From Fasciola hepatica (taxonomy: Eukaryota; Platyhelminthes; Trematoda; Plagiorchiida; Fasciolidae), in contig CANUEZ040000068.1 of the NCBI GenBank assembly GCA_948099385.1, positions 1,527,001 to 1,591,000 on the forward strand: DNA of 64,000 nucleotides. Reading direction: 5' to 3'. The position numbers were made by a program, and so were the translations under genes. Below are positions 23,840 to 36,500 of this stretch, piece by piece. Below the pieces are notes generated by a model. That model did not search any database, was not told the DNA's origin, and was given only the letters and a program-made list of their open reading frames with translations. How positions within the stretch are numbered: position 1 is the stretch's first letter; each line of letters begins with the position of its first letter.

Positions 23840-23860
23840 ATAACCCTATTATAGGGTTAT
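23840..23860. repeat. Perfect short hairpin with 9-bp arms
   Basis: ATAACCCTA, loop TTA, then TAGGGTTAT. The arms are exactly complementary. Confidence 0.8.
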
Positions 23861-26264
23861 CATCTTAATATTTAACTGTGATACTTAAAGTAGAAAGTAC
23901 AATGTCGAAGACGGTAATGGTTTTGGGTCTATCTGTGATTGGCAAATAAAAGTGTCTATAAATTGGTTTGAGTTAAGATTATTGCTTTTTTACCGCCTAA
24001 CTATATAGTGATAATAATAAAGGGTTTCCAGGATTACTGCTATCCAAATGACACGAATTTAACGGTTTCCGGAAAACAAAAGTTTGTACAGTTCAGTGAA
24101 CTTGTCAGTAAACTAGTCCAGAACAAGTGGTTTTACTGTGATTATTGAACGGTAGAAATACGATAGCGAATTCGTAGGCGTCTCTTGAATGACGAGTGTT
24201 AGGCTGTCAGTTCACTACACTACTTGAAGTTCCATTCCTCAACCAATACCGAACCTGAGATACAGTTCAATGTGTGGATTAGGAGATGGAATCTGAGATT
24301 TTGTCTGTTTCTTCAACAATGAAGGTCAGAATCCCAATATGGGTCGATAGATTGAATAAAACACATGTTTTGTTGTCATAATGAAAGAAAAGGATCAAGT
24401 AGAGGCTAGATAAATCTTGGTAATATGTATAACCTAAACTGAGAGAGGGAAAAGTGGATCACGAAGGAAATTCATCGGTCAAGTGTGAGAACATCCTTAA
24501 AAAACCCATCGGAAGTGTTTTTCAGTAATGCATACTCAATGCCATTTCTACAAATAATAGATGTACAGGCCCTATCTAGTTTGTCTCATCACTGAGATAC
24601 CAACCCATCCAGTCCTACAGGGGAATCAAATCGTTAGCCATCAGCAAAATTGGTTCATCATTACTCTTCTTGGTAATCCACTTTAGACGTGACATACTCC
24701 TCATCCACAATGAAATTGTCTCGATTTATTGACTCATTTGCCCGTAATTCGGATGATAATCAGAAAACAGTGCTGGTTTAATCATTTTCAGTGATATGCT
24801 ATACAATAAATTGTGTATTTTCACGTCATACATGTTTATAGAGTCCACAACGTCTTATTTCGCAACATGTGAAGAGTGCAGATTTTAATCTCGGGAGGGG
24901 TTTTCTTACTATTCAAGATTCACTTGGGAATCGGCCACATTGAAAGCAACGAGATATCCCCACATAAATTGTTATGGTCCCCCTTTGCTCAACAAGCCGG
25001 ATGATCCCTTCCAAACAACTTCAATCCCAGTAACAATTAAGAACGATTAAGCCATACAACCCTTCACATTAGACTATCCCGACTAGACACCCGGTGCACA
25101 GGGTTATCACACAGCCTCCAGTAAGCGTCCTCCACAAGGATCTGCATCGGAGTTGGTTTTTCTGACGCACAAATTCGTGGACATGAGAATATCTTACTCC
25201 AAAGTACAATTACTTACGTTTTGGGTTGAATCTTCTGACTATCAACAAAAAGTGGACAGTATTTTAGGCATTATAGTATTTAATAATTCGCAGTCAAAGT
25301 ATTTTATAACTGCTACCGTAATAAAAGACCAGTTTATGGCGGCGGAAAGTTACTAAATACGCAGCAACAAGCTACCAAATATTAAGTAGCTTGCATTGTT
25401 GAAATACATATAATTAGGCGTACTTTCGGAAACGATTGATTGGTAATCTAAAAAATGAGAAATAATTTGAGTACAGTCAACAGACCAAAAATGTTTCAGT
25501 TTACTACAGTTCATGAAAGTAAGAATGTTGCACTTAAGGATATGGTTTTTCGTAGCTACCTCTCACTATGACACCACATTAATATTACACCACGGAAGGA
25601 TCTTAATACTCTTTCCATCGAAGAATTATAACTATATGTTATAGCTCACTGACTGAGGTTTTCGTATGTGGACTTATATCCATGGAATAATCTCATCCAT
25701 CGATGCCTCAGAGCGTGACCTGCCTCTCAGAACTGGAAAAATACCAGGATGATACGCATGCCAATCGCTGTATGTTGTCTAAACATTTGTTTAACAATGA
25801 TCACCAAGCTGTCAAACAGTTTTGCAAAAAAGCGGATGCTGCAGCAACAGTGGTGGGCTGGTAAATGGCGTATGCGACGGTTATCCGTATAAACTGTATT
25901 GGAGCGTTTCAGTATTGTCCAACGTTTGGATCGCCTAAAGTTTCTCAAGAATCAAAACACCGGTCAAGTTATCACCTTGGTTGTTTTTATAAGTCCATTT
26001 TTATTAATCATATGTGTAAATTGCTTTTTTGTAATTTGTATTCCGACAACATTCTGGTTTGTCCTACTCATGAGCGCGTGCTCATTCATCAGGAACCTCG
26101 AACATTTATGATCTATTTCTCGGTTTACAATGCACTGACAGTTCAGATTTACGTTTTCTGATGTATAAAGCATAAACATTCTACGTTTTACTCCTGACTC
26201 TGTGTTCTATGACCGTACATTTCCATTGTAAGGAAAATTTGCTGAGCATTTCACTCATGCACGA

Positions 26265-26345
26265 AAGACGTCCCCCGCGGGCTTGATCTCCCGACCATAC
26301 CCTCGCCGGAGTGTCCCAAGCCGTTAAACCACCGAACACATGAGT
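26265..26345 (-). repeat. tRNA-derived SINE-like sequence
   Basis: On the minus strand a polymerase III type 2 promoter is visible. The A box TGGTTTAACGG is the complement of 26321-26331, and the B box AGATCAAGCCC is the complement of 26279-26289; it matches the GGTTCRANNCC consensus at 9 of 11 positions. The spacing is about 31 bp, as in tRNA genes. A complete cloverleaf was not found, so it reads as a SINE head or tRNA pseudogene rather than a tRNA gene. Confidence 0.5.
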
Positions 26346-26447
26346 AGCAAGAAGAATTCTATTGCCACATACATCTGTTCACGTTGACACATATCACTTC
26401 TGTCACTTTCAACCGCTAATGTTTGTACTTTCAGGTAGGTGACGCCC

Positions 26448-26473
26448 TAGAATATACAAATTTGTATATTCTA
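26448..26473. repeat. Perfect 26-bp palindrome
   Basis: The half-site TAGAATATACAAA is followed directly by its exact reverse complement TTTGTATATTCTA, with no spacer. Confidence 0.9.
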
Positions 26474-26479
26474 ATTATA

Positions 26480-29400
26480 GATCATTTTCTTCTGTGACTG
26501 AGGTTGTTATTTTACGTTAGCCCGAAAGCTTCTTGATTCACCATCCGTATCGTAACCGTGTTGCTCTACCTTTTCGCTTGACTCCTTGCTGAGTCGTTGC
26601 CTCTGGGCACAAACTGGATGCGTGCTGGGCAGAGGTATTCCCAGAGTGCTACTAACCATCCTAGGAAGTTCTCTTTTTTCTTATTATTATCCGTCCCTTT
26701 CTCCCCTCGCGAATAACTATCTTAAAATGCATCTTATCACTCTAGCATTTGCTAACAGTGCCTATCTCTATCAGAGCCTTCATATCATCTTTCTCATTAT
26801 CATTCCACATTAACTCCGTCACGTTATTCGAGGACTCGGGGTATGTCTCACATTGGGGAAGCAGTGAGTTGTGGTGCCAAACCTAATCTTGTTTTGAGGT
26901 TGCTGTTACCGAGGGCGAGCCTGTTTCTTTTCCTTCCCCTCAGCTGCTAAAAATACCGAATTACATAGGTTACCTGGAAGTCGAAGCACGGCGGGAACTA
27001 CATGGGTTCGCAGTGCCAGAAATTGGACGTTTGCTGGCTCAAGCCGCATGTCCTATGACCTGAGCGGTTGAACTGACCTGACAGTTTATGACCGCACTGT
27101 CCCCATTTACCGGATACCCTTCTGTGCTGTTGTTCTTGGTTGACCACCTGGCTGTAAGTCATTTGCATTTATGTATTTCTATGTATTCAGGAACACGAAT
27201 TTACGATAAACACGGTTATACGATTGGAATGTGTTCTGCTGCCCGTTGCCGTGTACACCCCATATCGCGCGTAAAGCCAGTGAGACTAAGTTTTGCTATA
27301 CTGACAGTCCAATTAGTCGGGATAGTTGCTGCAATAAGTATGACACAATTATACTTGCATATTTTTCACTGGAATTTCGCGCACACTCGCATTCTAGCTG
27401 CAAGTTTGTTTTGTGCCTGGCTCTCTCACCGCATTCCCACGAAGTCACTTTCAATTCCCTCGGTAAACCACGGATTCAATCATACGTATACTCCATTCGA
27501 CTACCCTCGACTATCTGTTCACTAATTATTATTACCCATCTGAACTTACATGTTTGGCCACATCGTGTGCCCCCGGTGGTTTATTTGAACACTCTTTTGC
27601 CATATACATAAAGTTTAATTTCACTTATATACCGGTACTCGGAAGTATGACACATTGCCAAAAGACTGTAGATTTTGGAGCAAGATATTTATCCAATGCT
27701 CAATGACATCAGGCAGTCACCTGTCATTCATTGGACCAAAAATCAGGACAAGTGCAAACCAACAGCAGTATTTTCGTTCTTCAGCTTATATTTTGCAGTC
27801 GATCGAATTCTCAAATTCAATACCTGGGGGTATGCACAGTTACCAAGTGATCCTTATTTTCATTCGGAAGGGACATTTCCTAATAAACTTCGAAAGATAC
27901 TCCGTTAAACACTTTGATGTTGAGGTTAGAACCCACTGAGTATTATAGTCGAAATTTCCTCTTCTTTTGATTTAATTCCAAGAAACGACATCATTAAGAG
28001 GATGTTGACAATTTGCATCCTTGCATTCATTTAGAAAACCTCGGTAACACAATACGTTGAGTGTGAGGACCAATGACATTTAACCAGTTAGAAAGTCCTT
28101 TTTTGAACTGCACCCTTAATTCTCTCTTATATTTATGCATGTGTAAAGGAACACCGTGGAAAATTGTTTCAGAAATCACAATTTGTTATGGAAAACAAAA
28201 TTGTTCACAAATAAAATCACCGTTTTAACTGGGTGAAAATTTCACAGCTCCGACTTGTCAGGTCTTTAACCTGCTGCAGTTTTAGATAATGTCAACCTAC
28301 ACCTGTTTACTCGACAAAAGGTTCCGAAATATGTTACGGATACCGTTCATATAACTTTGGTATGCAGAGTAGAGGGCTTCAAACGGTTTTGAATTGTGTT
28401 CACAATGGGTGGTGTTACCTGATGCAGTGTTTTTTGAGAAGAATCCAGCCTTCCTCTGTTGTGGGGTGGCGTTGCCCTCTTGTGTTTTACAACCGTTTAA
28501 ATGAACGCTAATCCAGACCCCGTTCTCCGTCAGTTCGGGTTGTACTCCGCGCACCTATATTCTCTTGGAGTTATGCTTTTAGTTTTTATCAAAACTGAAC
28601 AAGTTCGCTCAACTAATAGATTATCCAAAAGACTGGCAGCTTCTAGTCACCGTAGGTCATGTTCATCCAAATACATATGACGAAATATAACCACTTTACC
28701 GATCACAGTTTGTGTGAAGCTTGATTCACAAGAGAAAGAATTTACTAAAAACGACCTAGTTTTTATTGAAGTCCTATGAAAAAAATGATTAAATGAAGAC
28801 TTACGGGCCCATTTTTCTGAAAGAAATTCCATAAGCATATCGATGAGTTGTGTGTGCAGAAATCTTAAACTGGAGCATTGTACCGTATCATTGGCATGTT
28901 CATGAAAGCATAGAACTAGCAGTTTGATATTGAAAATCGCTGAGATGAATTGCGGCTATATGTTGTTTGAATGACAAGAAAATTATCAAAATTATGGTAG
29001 TTTCAAGACTTTTATTAGAAATATATCTCTATAAATGTACATTCATTTTGAGAACCTTGTTTGTTCGTTAGTTCTATAAACCGCGGATTATGTTTATTAT
29101 GTTCTACGGACGGTATGCTTGTGATCATCGCTTTGTATTTCCCCTTTGTACCAGCTTGCCAGTGCACTCGGTAATCTCATGCGATAAATTAGTGTAAGCG
29201 GGGCACAATACACCATATTTTTAAAGTACACACTGAAAGCGTCACACGTAATTGCATCCATTCGTTTGTAGTTCTCGCCCGCTCAATCACATCTCCCAGT
29301 CACTCAAGAACCGGATGGACAGTATTTCGACCAATTTCCCAGAGGGCGTGCGAGTGCCCAAAAGTACACTGAAATTGGCACCACAGTTGGAACACCGGTG

Positions 29401-32400
29401 TACCGGAATTTTAACCTGCAGAAACGTGCTCTCGTGGACTAAACTCCTTGTTTATGGAACCATTTGGTTGTCCACTAAAAAAAAAGACTGCTTAACCTGT
29501 TAGTACACTGCACCAAAATGACAGGTCTCAGATCATGAATCTACTGTATACCCCTAAATGTTTCACATGCCTAGACAAAATTACAATGACAAAAAAATAT
29601 TTTTCACTCCTTCATTTTGCAAGTTCAGATTTCATAGCTGTGCACGTAATCCATATTTATTTCAACACGCGTCAGACGGTGATATGGTCGGCCCTTCACA
29701 CTTCATGCGCATCACATTTGTCATATTCAACCTGAAGGATGTCGTTTCACAATGTACTCATTTCAAGAGACCTTCTTGTTATCTGGGATAAAGTCACTAT
29801 CGTCTTTTTCTCCTAACGTCTTTGTCTTACCAGTTACAGATTGCACTAAAGATGATCATGGGCTCTTTGGTGCTAGTTGATCTGAGTTAGTTGGCAAAGT
29901 ACAATCCACAGACGACTCTCATCGTCCTTGATCTGGCATTTTCTCTGAACGTTTCTTTATAAATTCACAGTTTGTATCGCCAACCTGCAGGAAAGTTACA
30001 GCCCGTTTAAATGAAGTACTGCAAAGAACCAAGTTTATTTTAGTAATTCACACTGACTGATAATGAAATGCTTTGTTTTTCATGATTCCATTTTATGTAG
30101 AAAAACGGTATTCATACCATTATTGAGTCTTGGATTGCGAACTGCAACTCAATACAAACATAATTGGTACGAGTGACAATATGTAATCTGTGGCGACATG
30201 ATTACGAAGAGATTTATTCGTACAATTAGGAATATAAAAATGAAGGTTACAAGCGAATGGACAATAATACATTTGTTCACCAATCATCTGTTCGCTCACG
30301 TTTGTGTCGAGGGTTATAAATGGTTGAATGTGCTTCGAAAATACGGCGATCTTCGTTCAGGCCGGACAAAACAAAATGCCGGTACTTTTAACCTCCCGAT
30401 AGTCTTCGAAATGGTCGATAACCTTGCTTATTGAGAAAGTCTTTTATTCCCCGAAGCGATAGGAAAATACGACCAGGGCTTACCAACTGAGGTGGGGTCA
30501 GTTGGATTCACAGCACATAACAAACCTATGGTGTCTACCGGGCAGGTTAATCATGAGTGCGCCTTATCACTCGAGTCACGGGTACGAAAGCACCATCACC
30601 AGGCGTGACTGAAGGTCATATTTTGAAACAACCAACCATACCCCCGATTCGGACGCTTAGTGACTGCATCGAATCCGTACTTCACCGTTGGCTTTGTAAT
30701 TCGGACTTCTGCATTTGCTTACGCGTTTACATTCGGTGTGTTACATCCAATACAAGAGTCATTCTACTTCTCACTTACTTGCTTCTGAACACAACAATAC
30801 TGTGGACTCCAAACACAGCCCTCAGATAGGGACCAATTCTCGATATCACTTGTCTGACGCAATAGTGAGACAGGCGATAAGTTATCGAGTTGTTACCATT
30901 AGCGTTCGGTCTGGGCAAATGGAAGCATGATTGTTCTCGACGCATCAGTCATAGGGTGAAAACGTCACCCTGTTGGTGATGAAATTTCAGTAACACGCTG
31001 AACGGACTAAAGTACAAATACTTAGGTTCCAAAACCGGTTTGATGAGCTAATAAGCATTCACTTGGCACAAGGACGAATCTTGTATTCTTTGTCCACAAA
31101 CCCCTTTGAAAGAAGTTGTTGGACTGTATCATCGACAAAACAAAAATATCCACATGAGATAGTAAACTCGTGTTTCTCCAGTGTCATATTATTCTGCAAA
31201 AATATATGACCTCAATTTTCTCATCCAAGTATGCTTGAATCAAGAGTGGAATACTGGCATCCTCACTGCGACATTAGATCGTAAGAGAAAAACATCTGAT
31301 ACGTATTTAATAGTCTGTATTATGAAACTCATTTGATGAACACTGAAAGGGATTTTGCCGAATGGAACACAAAATGTGTAGTTGAATTCTACTGAATTCA
31401 TCTAATTTATTAAAACACCCAATTAACACAGTCAATCTTTGACTGATTCATTAACCATGCGTGTGAGATGACAGTCACGAGATCAAGGGTCTACACACAA
31501 GAAGAATACAAAAGCTCTTGAATCAAGATGGGGAATGACAAACGCGTGATAAGAAAAAGTCTCTCCATATTCCCTTCCATTCTAGTCATAAAGGTGCTAG
31601 AAGGCTGAAACAGCAAAACATTTCCAAGAACTAACTTAGTCGTATCTACACTTTTCTTTTATTGGGCGCTATTTAGATTCGAAAAAACCCTGAATTCTAG
31701 GTTAATAATACAAAGTATACACAGCAATACATTTTAAATCGTATGTTACTCACGTGCAGCAATTTCTCTTAAGGCTTTCAAAAACGGGAATGCAAAGTAT
31801 CATTATAAAGGGCGTCATTCTGAACGGGCAGTCCTGCAGTGGCCTTTATCCTATACTAAGTATTTTGGGCCATCAAACGCAATAGAAATACTGTGGCGTT
31901 ATCGTGTTGTTCTCCCGACAGTATACCGGACCACAATAAGAAGATTCTTATAAAAAAACGTGTTCTTTCACTAAGCTTGACAAGCTTACGGAAATAACTA
32001 TTTGCGAGAATCTGTCACGGCTACAGCAAAGAAAATGATTAAGTGCGAATAGCGCCCAACCAAAATTCACGCTAGCGTTTTCTGCGTAGCAGATTAATAT
32101 TGTTTGTCGAGTTTAAAAGAAAAGTGCTGATTTTCGCCTTCGGTGCACCTACTCTAATCAGGTTTCACTAGTGAATGGTACATACCGTTGGTTTTTGGCC
32201 TGCTGGTTGGTCCTTCATGAATTGGCCCATTGTCACTCACCCCTTTCAGTTGTTAGATTACAATTCGCTTATCCTTGTTCCAATAGATGTTGAGTCTAAA
32301 ATGATATCATTTTCTTTACAGATAGTCTGTGAGTTATTCTCGGTTCCAGCCTAGTAGTGTCTTTGATAAAAGAGCCTTTCAATGGATCTCGAAAGACTGA

Positions 32401-35400
32401 TAAAATGTACGCTTTAGTAAAGTACTCTCGGTGCCGAGAAGATCGTTCGTACTACTTGACAAAAAAACACATAAGCCTCGGTATTTAAAGTTATTCATCC
32501 CGATTAAAATAGGTGAATACATTTCTACCTATTCACATTGCAGTATGAACGCTGAAATGACTATGAAATACGCTTTCTTCATCGGGTTTGGTGACAACCA
32601 TCAACACTGCATATTGATTAAATCAAAGCATTTTTGTTATGGGCTTATTTGTTACGTAGGCAGTGCCACACAAATATGCCAACATAAAAAAGATGAAACA
32701 AACTTTGCTGGTCATTCTTGCACATCCAATGCGAACAACATTTAAAATCTGGGTTCAAATCATGAATACTTCCTTGTTTTGGGGTTTTTCTTTCGCAGCT
32801 GATCGTTTGTTTATGCTCCGTTGGACTACTGTTATGAGTACAGCTTTAGTTCTGATTTGTTCAGCATTTTAAAGACAAAACATTCCAAACAATCCATCGC
32901 GAAATCATCGTGTTAGGATGCAGATGAATAACATATACACTGGACCTTTGCGAATCGCCTCAAGTAATCGTACATGCTCAATCCAATCTATTGAAGTATG
33001 GTCTCTGGCACATGAGGAACAATGGCCTTGTTAAGGGGAGCAACGTCGTCCCATATTGCTATTTCTTCTTCGTGGTTGCGGGTGTTTCATTTTATTTGAA
33101 CCAAATATGCTTCTCTGATGAAAGAGTACAGTACGTGGACGAAAGGACAGAATGAAGAATCAACCTCTCATTTTGTTTATTTGTAAATCACAAGCTGGTT
33201 AATTATGTCTAATCTGATGGCGTACAACCCAAAATACTACTTTCTCTCCCCGAATTCTTCCCGCAAAAGTTCGTCCATAACATGTTCGTAAACTGGGCCC
33301 ATCTTCAGGTCAACAATAATTCAGTGGCATAGGCTCGGGTCAAATTTCATGTGCGCTTTCCTTGATTGCATTGGTAATCAGATCTTTCGCAGTCGTACAC
33401 CAAAACCACTTTGGTAAATAATATCGTGGACAAGGACACGACCAAATGTTACTTTAAAAGTAGCCACTTGTATTTTACGACCGAGGTTTCCTTGAATTTA
33501 CACAAAAAATACTTCAGTAACTTTAACTGGTTTCATCTGAAAAAGGAACATTGGGTATCTACGTATTTCGTTTGAAATAAGATCAAAATTTAACTTACTT
33601 TAGCTTATTGCGCATGAGAACAACATCAAGAAATATGAAACTCACTTGATGCTGCCTCTTTCGAAACTTGGAACGAGCGAAGAAACGGGTAAATTACTTT
33701 TCTTTCTACGATGGATTCTATACGAATACCATATTACTGACTTAAAAAGGCTGCGGCTTCAAACACATAAATGAGAATTTTTTGATGTAAACATATAATG
33801 GCAACGTCAGCTACGATTTATGTTCAAAGCAACATAAAATCGTTGGGGTTATCAACTATCGTTAACTGTTTATTCCGTTTTTGAGGGCTTAGGGTATGCT
33901 TTATCCGGTGCATGAAGATGGTGACATGAAGGAAAAAAGTTTCTATTCCAATTCGACTTAGGCTCACACGCTATGAATAAAACATTCTCTGGAAGTAACC
34001 GAGTTTCCTGATTGTTGTGGCGGACCGATAGTCTACATAAAACGACGGTAGAGGAAGTGTGGATGAATTTATTCATTTAGGCTGCTAATTCGACAAATCA
34101 ATTACAACATTTTTATATAGATAATTATTTATGTTTTGAAAGAAACTTTGTTTTCCATACCGGTAGAGATTTTAAACAGCGAATAGTTGTCAGACTTACA
34201 TTTTACCAGTGTTTTATCTCACCTCTGAACTATGCCAAGTGTGTAAAGACATTACGCTGACTGATCTTATAGTCTATGCGTCCAACTGACAGTGACAAAA
34301 TTTATCCACCTCTGATATTTTAACTTAACCCTTGAGGCAGGATTTTCCTTTTTGAAATGAATAGCACACCTTGTGGTGCTCTCTTAAGTTATCTCGCAAA
34401 GCACATGCCGTTCGACTTCCAAGGATCTTAACAATTTTTCATAACTAGGTCAAGCAAATATCCTCCGAGTCCGTCCAGTCAAGTTTCCATAACATATTGT
34501 GACTATTTTATGGAACACCTGCATTATTGTTTTCCATCCGGTTATCTAAAGAACTCTTGTCTCTGCTGTATCCACTTCACACATTTTTCCATTCCCCAAA
34601 TTATCAAGTGTTACAAAGAAGATGATATCAGAAACCCTATTTATCCCTCTCGTATTTTCCATCGTTATAATTCCCAGTTATGCCTTACGTTAGGCCATCA
34701 ACTCCTCACGGTGAATAATATACCGTTTCACTCAGTTTATTGAATTATAATTTATTGGTAGTGATTGTTCTAAAAACAACAGCCGGCATTTAAAAAAAAG
34801 TGTAAACCACCATAGTCACCTAAATTTCCTTCGATCCACTCTTTTTATCCCAAACTTTCATGCGTGCTTCACCTTGAATATTCGCAAGTACCTGTACCAA
34901 GCTATCGTGGATTACGTTCCTGATATTTAAGTCATTGGGTCTGATTCACTCACTAAGCTTGAATCACTTTGGTGAAGCACTTTTCGGCAGATATTCAAAA
35001 GAACAGAATTACATGAAGTCAGATAAATTATAATTATGTGATTTTCTCCTCTAGATATATCATTCAGGACACCATCAGTTCTATCCTTTCAAAACAACGG
35101 AAACCGAATATGGATTCTGTGAGAAAAGTTTCCATCTTCGCACATACAAAATTTCGATGTTATTTACGTTTTCTAAGAAGAAGGATTCTCAACGAAGATA
35201 AACTGTTTTTTGTCATTCGACTATACTATTTGACTTTATTTGATCCCAGGATGAATAAATGCTACCGCCGGTAAACTGAGCCACGAAAGATAGCAAGCTT
35301 TGTCCAACTTTCCCCAAGCACACTCAGAGAATAGCTTGAAACCGTGTACTATCGTATTCTCAGAATCTGCTTTAAAAGTGATAGATTGCAAAAGGCGTGG

Positions 35401-36110
35401 GTGATTTCAAATATTAGTGATGGATTTACTTTGACTATTAGTGATTTTCAAGTCTCCCAATTATGGTGTTCCTACTGACTGTTTAGTCTGACCCCATCTT
35501 TACATTCATAACGTTACATTGACTGGTAAGGAAAACTTTTAGACCTAAGCCTCAAGGGTAACGATTCTAGGACCTGTGAATGAGTGAGGCTTACAACTAC
35601 GATCCATAGTCATGGCTGGATTCATTTCGGTGCTACAAAAGTGCTGGTCCCACTGATCCGCAGATCTATATTGAATAATTACAATTGCATACACGCTCCC
35701 GATAAAGCTCACGCACATATATATGGCGAAATGAATTGTCCATGTAGCCTCGTTAGCCGGACTGGCAAGGCTGTAACAGATATCATGGAGATAAGCAAAT
35801 CGGCTTTCGGTTCGTAATTCCAAAGTGATATGTTTTTTTCAATTTATGAATAGTATGATGATGAAATCTGCTTACTAAATGTGACTGAATCCACTCGAAG
35901 AGTGTAGTGGAGAAGAATGACAGTAATAAACCAGTTTATGTTGAAACACTTACGCCCAAGTAATTTTTCGAAACCTAGAAAAAAAACGCAACAGATATAT
36001 GACAATGGCATTATAATTAGCAATGCTATGTTTAGAGAAAAGTAAGAAAGATTTCCTTGCAGTGAACAACTGTGCAAGGAGGAAGGGGTTTCATATTTGA
36101 TCATTTGTAA
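26480..36110. other. Long stretch without a recognised gene
   Basis: Mostly AT-rich. The segment 26560-27550 is less AT-rich and has two overlapping plus-strand open frames (27088-27525, 145 codons; 27231-27611, 126 codons) without recognisable motifs; it may be old transposon sequence. An inverted pair of 12-mers bounds 31662-32059. Other open frames are at most about 104 codons and look random. Confidence 0.4.
31662..32059. repeat. Possible short element bounded by 12-bp inverted repeats
   Basis: TTGGGCGCTATT at 31662-31673 recurs as its exact reverse complement at 32048-32059. The 398-bp interval has no coding capacity. No target-site duplication is evident, and a 12-bp match at this distance could arise by chance in a window of this size. 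Confidence 0.25.
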
Positions 36111-36118
36111 TACTCCAA

Positions 36119-36500
36119 CTTGGCAACGAGGAATGAGAAAATGTACAGCAAGATTAGGAAAAGTGGGTGCCTCATATCTTCGTGGTTGGGGTCCAAAAGA
36201 TCCTTCAATCAGTTGGCTGAAGGCACTGAAGGATATGACAGCAAACCATAAACAGTGGTGATAGTGTTGTCACTTTCTGTCAAATCAGAATGATTGATCG
36301 ATGCGCGTTTGTACAGTTAGACTGTATATTCCATGTGCTGGTTACTAGGGCGCTCTTTTCTTTTCCCACCTCTGTAGGTCCACTGGCTGTCCAGCTTGTT
36401 TATTCATACTTTCTAATTCAACGTGCAACATGATGAGAATGGCAGTGATCCGTGCGGTTTGCCCTACTGTTCAACTCTGTATGATGATGATGACGATAAC
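36119..36500 (+). pseudogene. RTE/SR2-type non-LTR retrotransposon, 3'-terminal fragment B
   Basis: A continuous frame from about 36119 reads WQRGMRKCTARLGKVGASYL, then RGWGPKDPSISWLKALKDM and HKQW, ending at the stop near 36262. This is the extreme C-terminus of the SR2/RTE ORF ('WRRGMKxLTxGLxRVGxxRLPGWGPRDPxxxWLETLxDMAQNRxQW'). About 220 bp of possible 3' UTR follows, with a short ATGATGATGATGA run at 36481-36494; RTE elements often end in short tandem repeats. Only about 50 codons are left, and no RT or endonuclease is present. Confidence 0.8.

Larger units (their letters stand above)
20146..26260. other. Long stretch without a recognised gene
   Basis: Includes the (TA)n tract at 21163-21189, an (ATT)n-rich run at 23645-23666 and the short hairpin at 23840-23860. 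The composition changes from moderately GC-rich (20650-21150) to strongly AT-rich (22050-25400). Open frames are at most 98 codons and match nothing I know. I see no exon-like blocks with coherent splice sites. Confidence 0.4.

Noticed and set aside
27088..27611. Overlapping plus-strand frames of 145 and 126 codons
   Set aside because: Two frames are open over the same bases, neither shows conserved motifs, and composition gives no preference. Left as unassigned.
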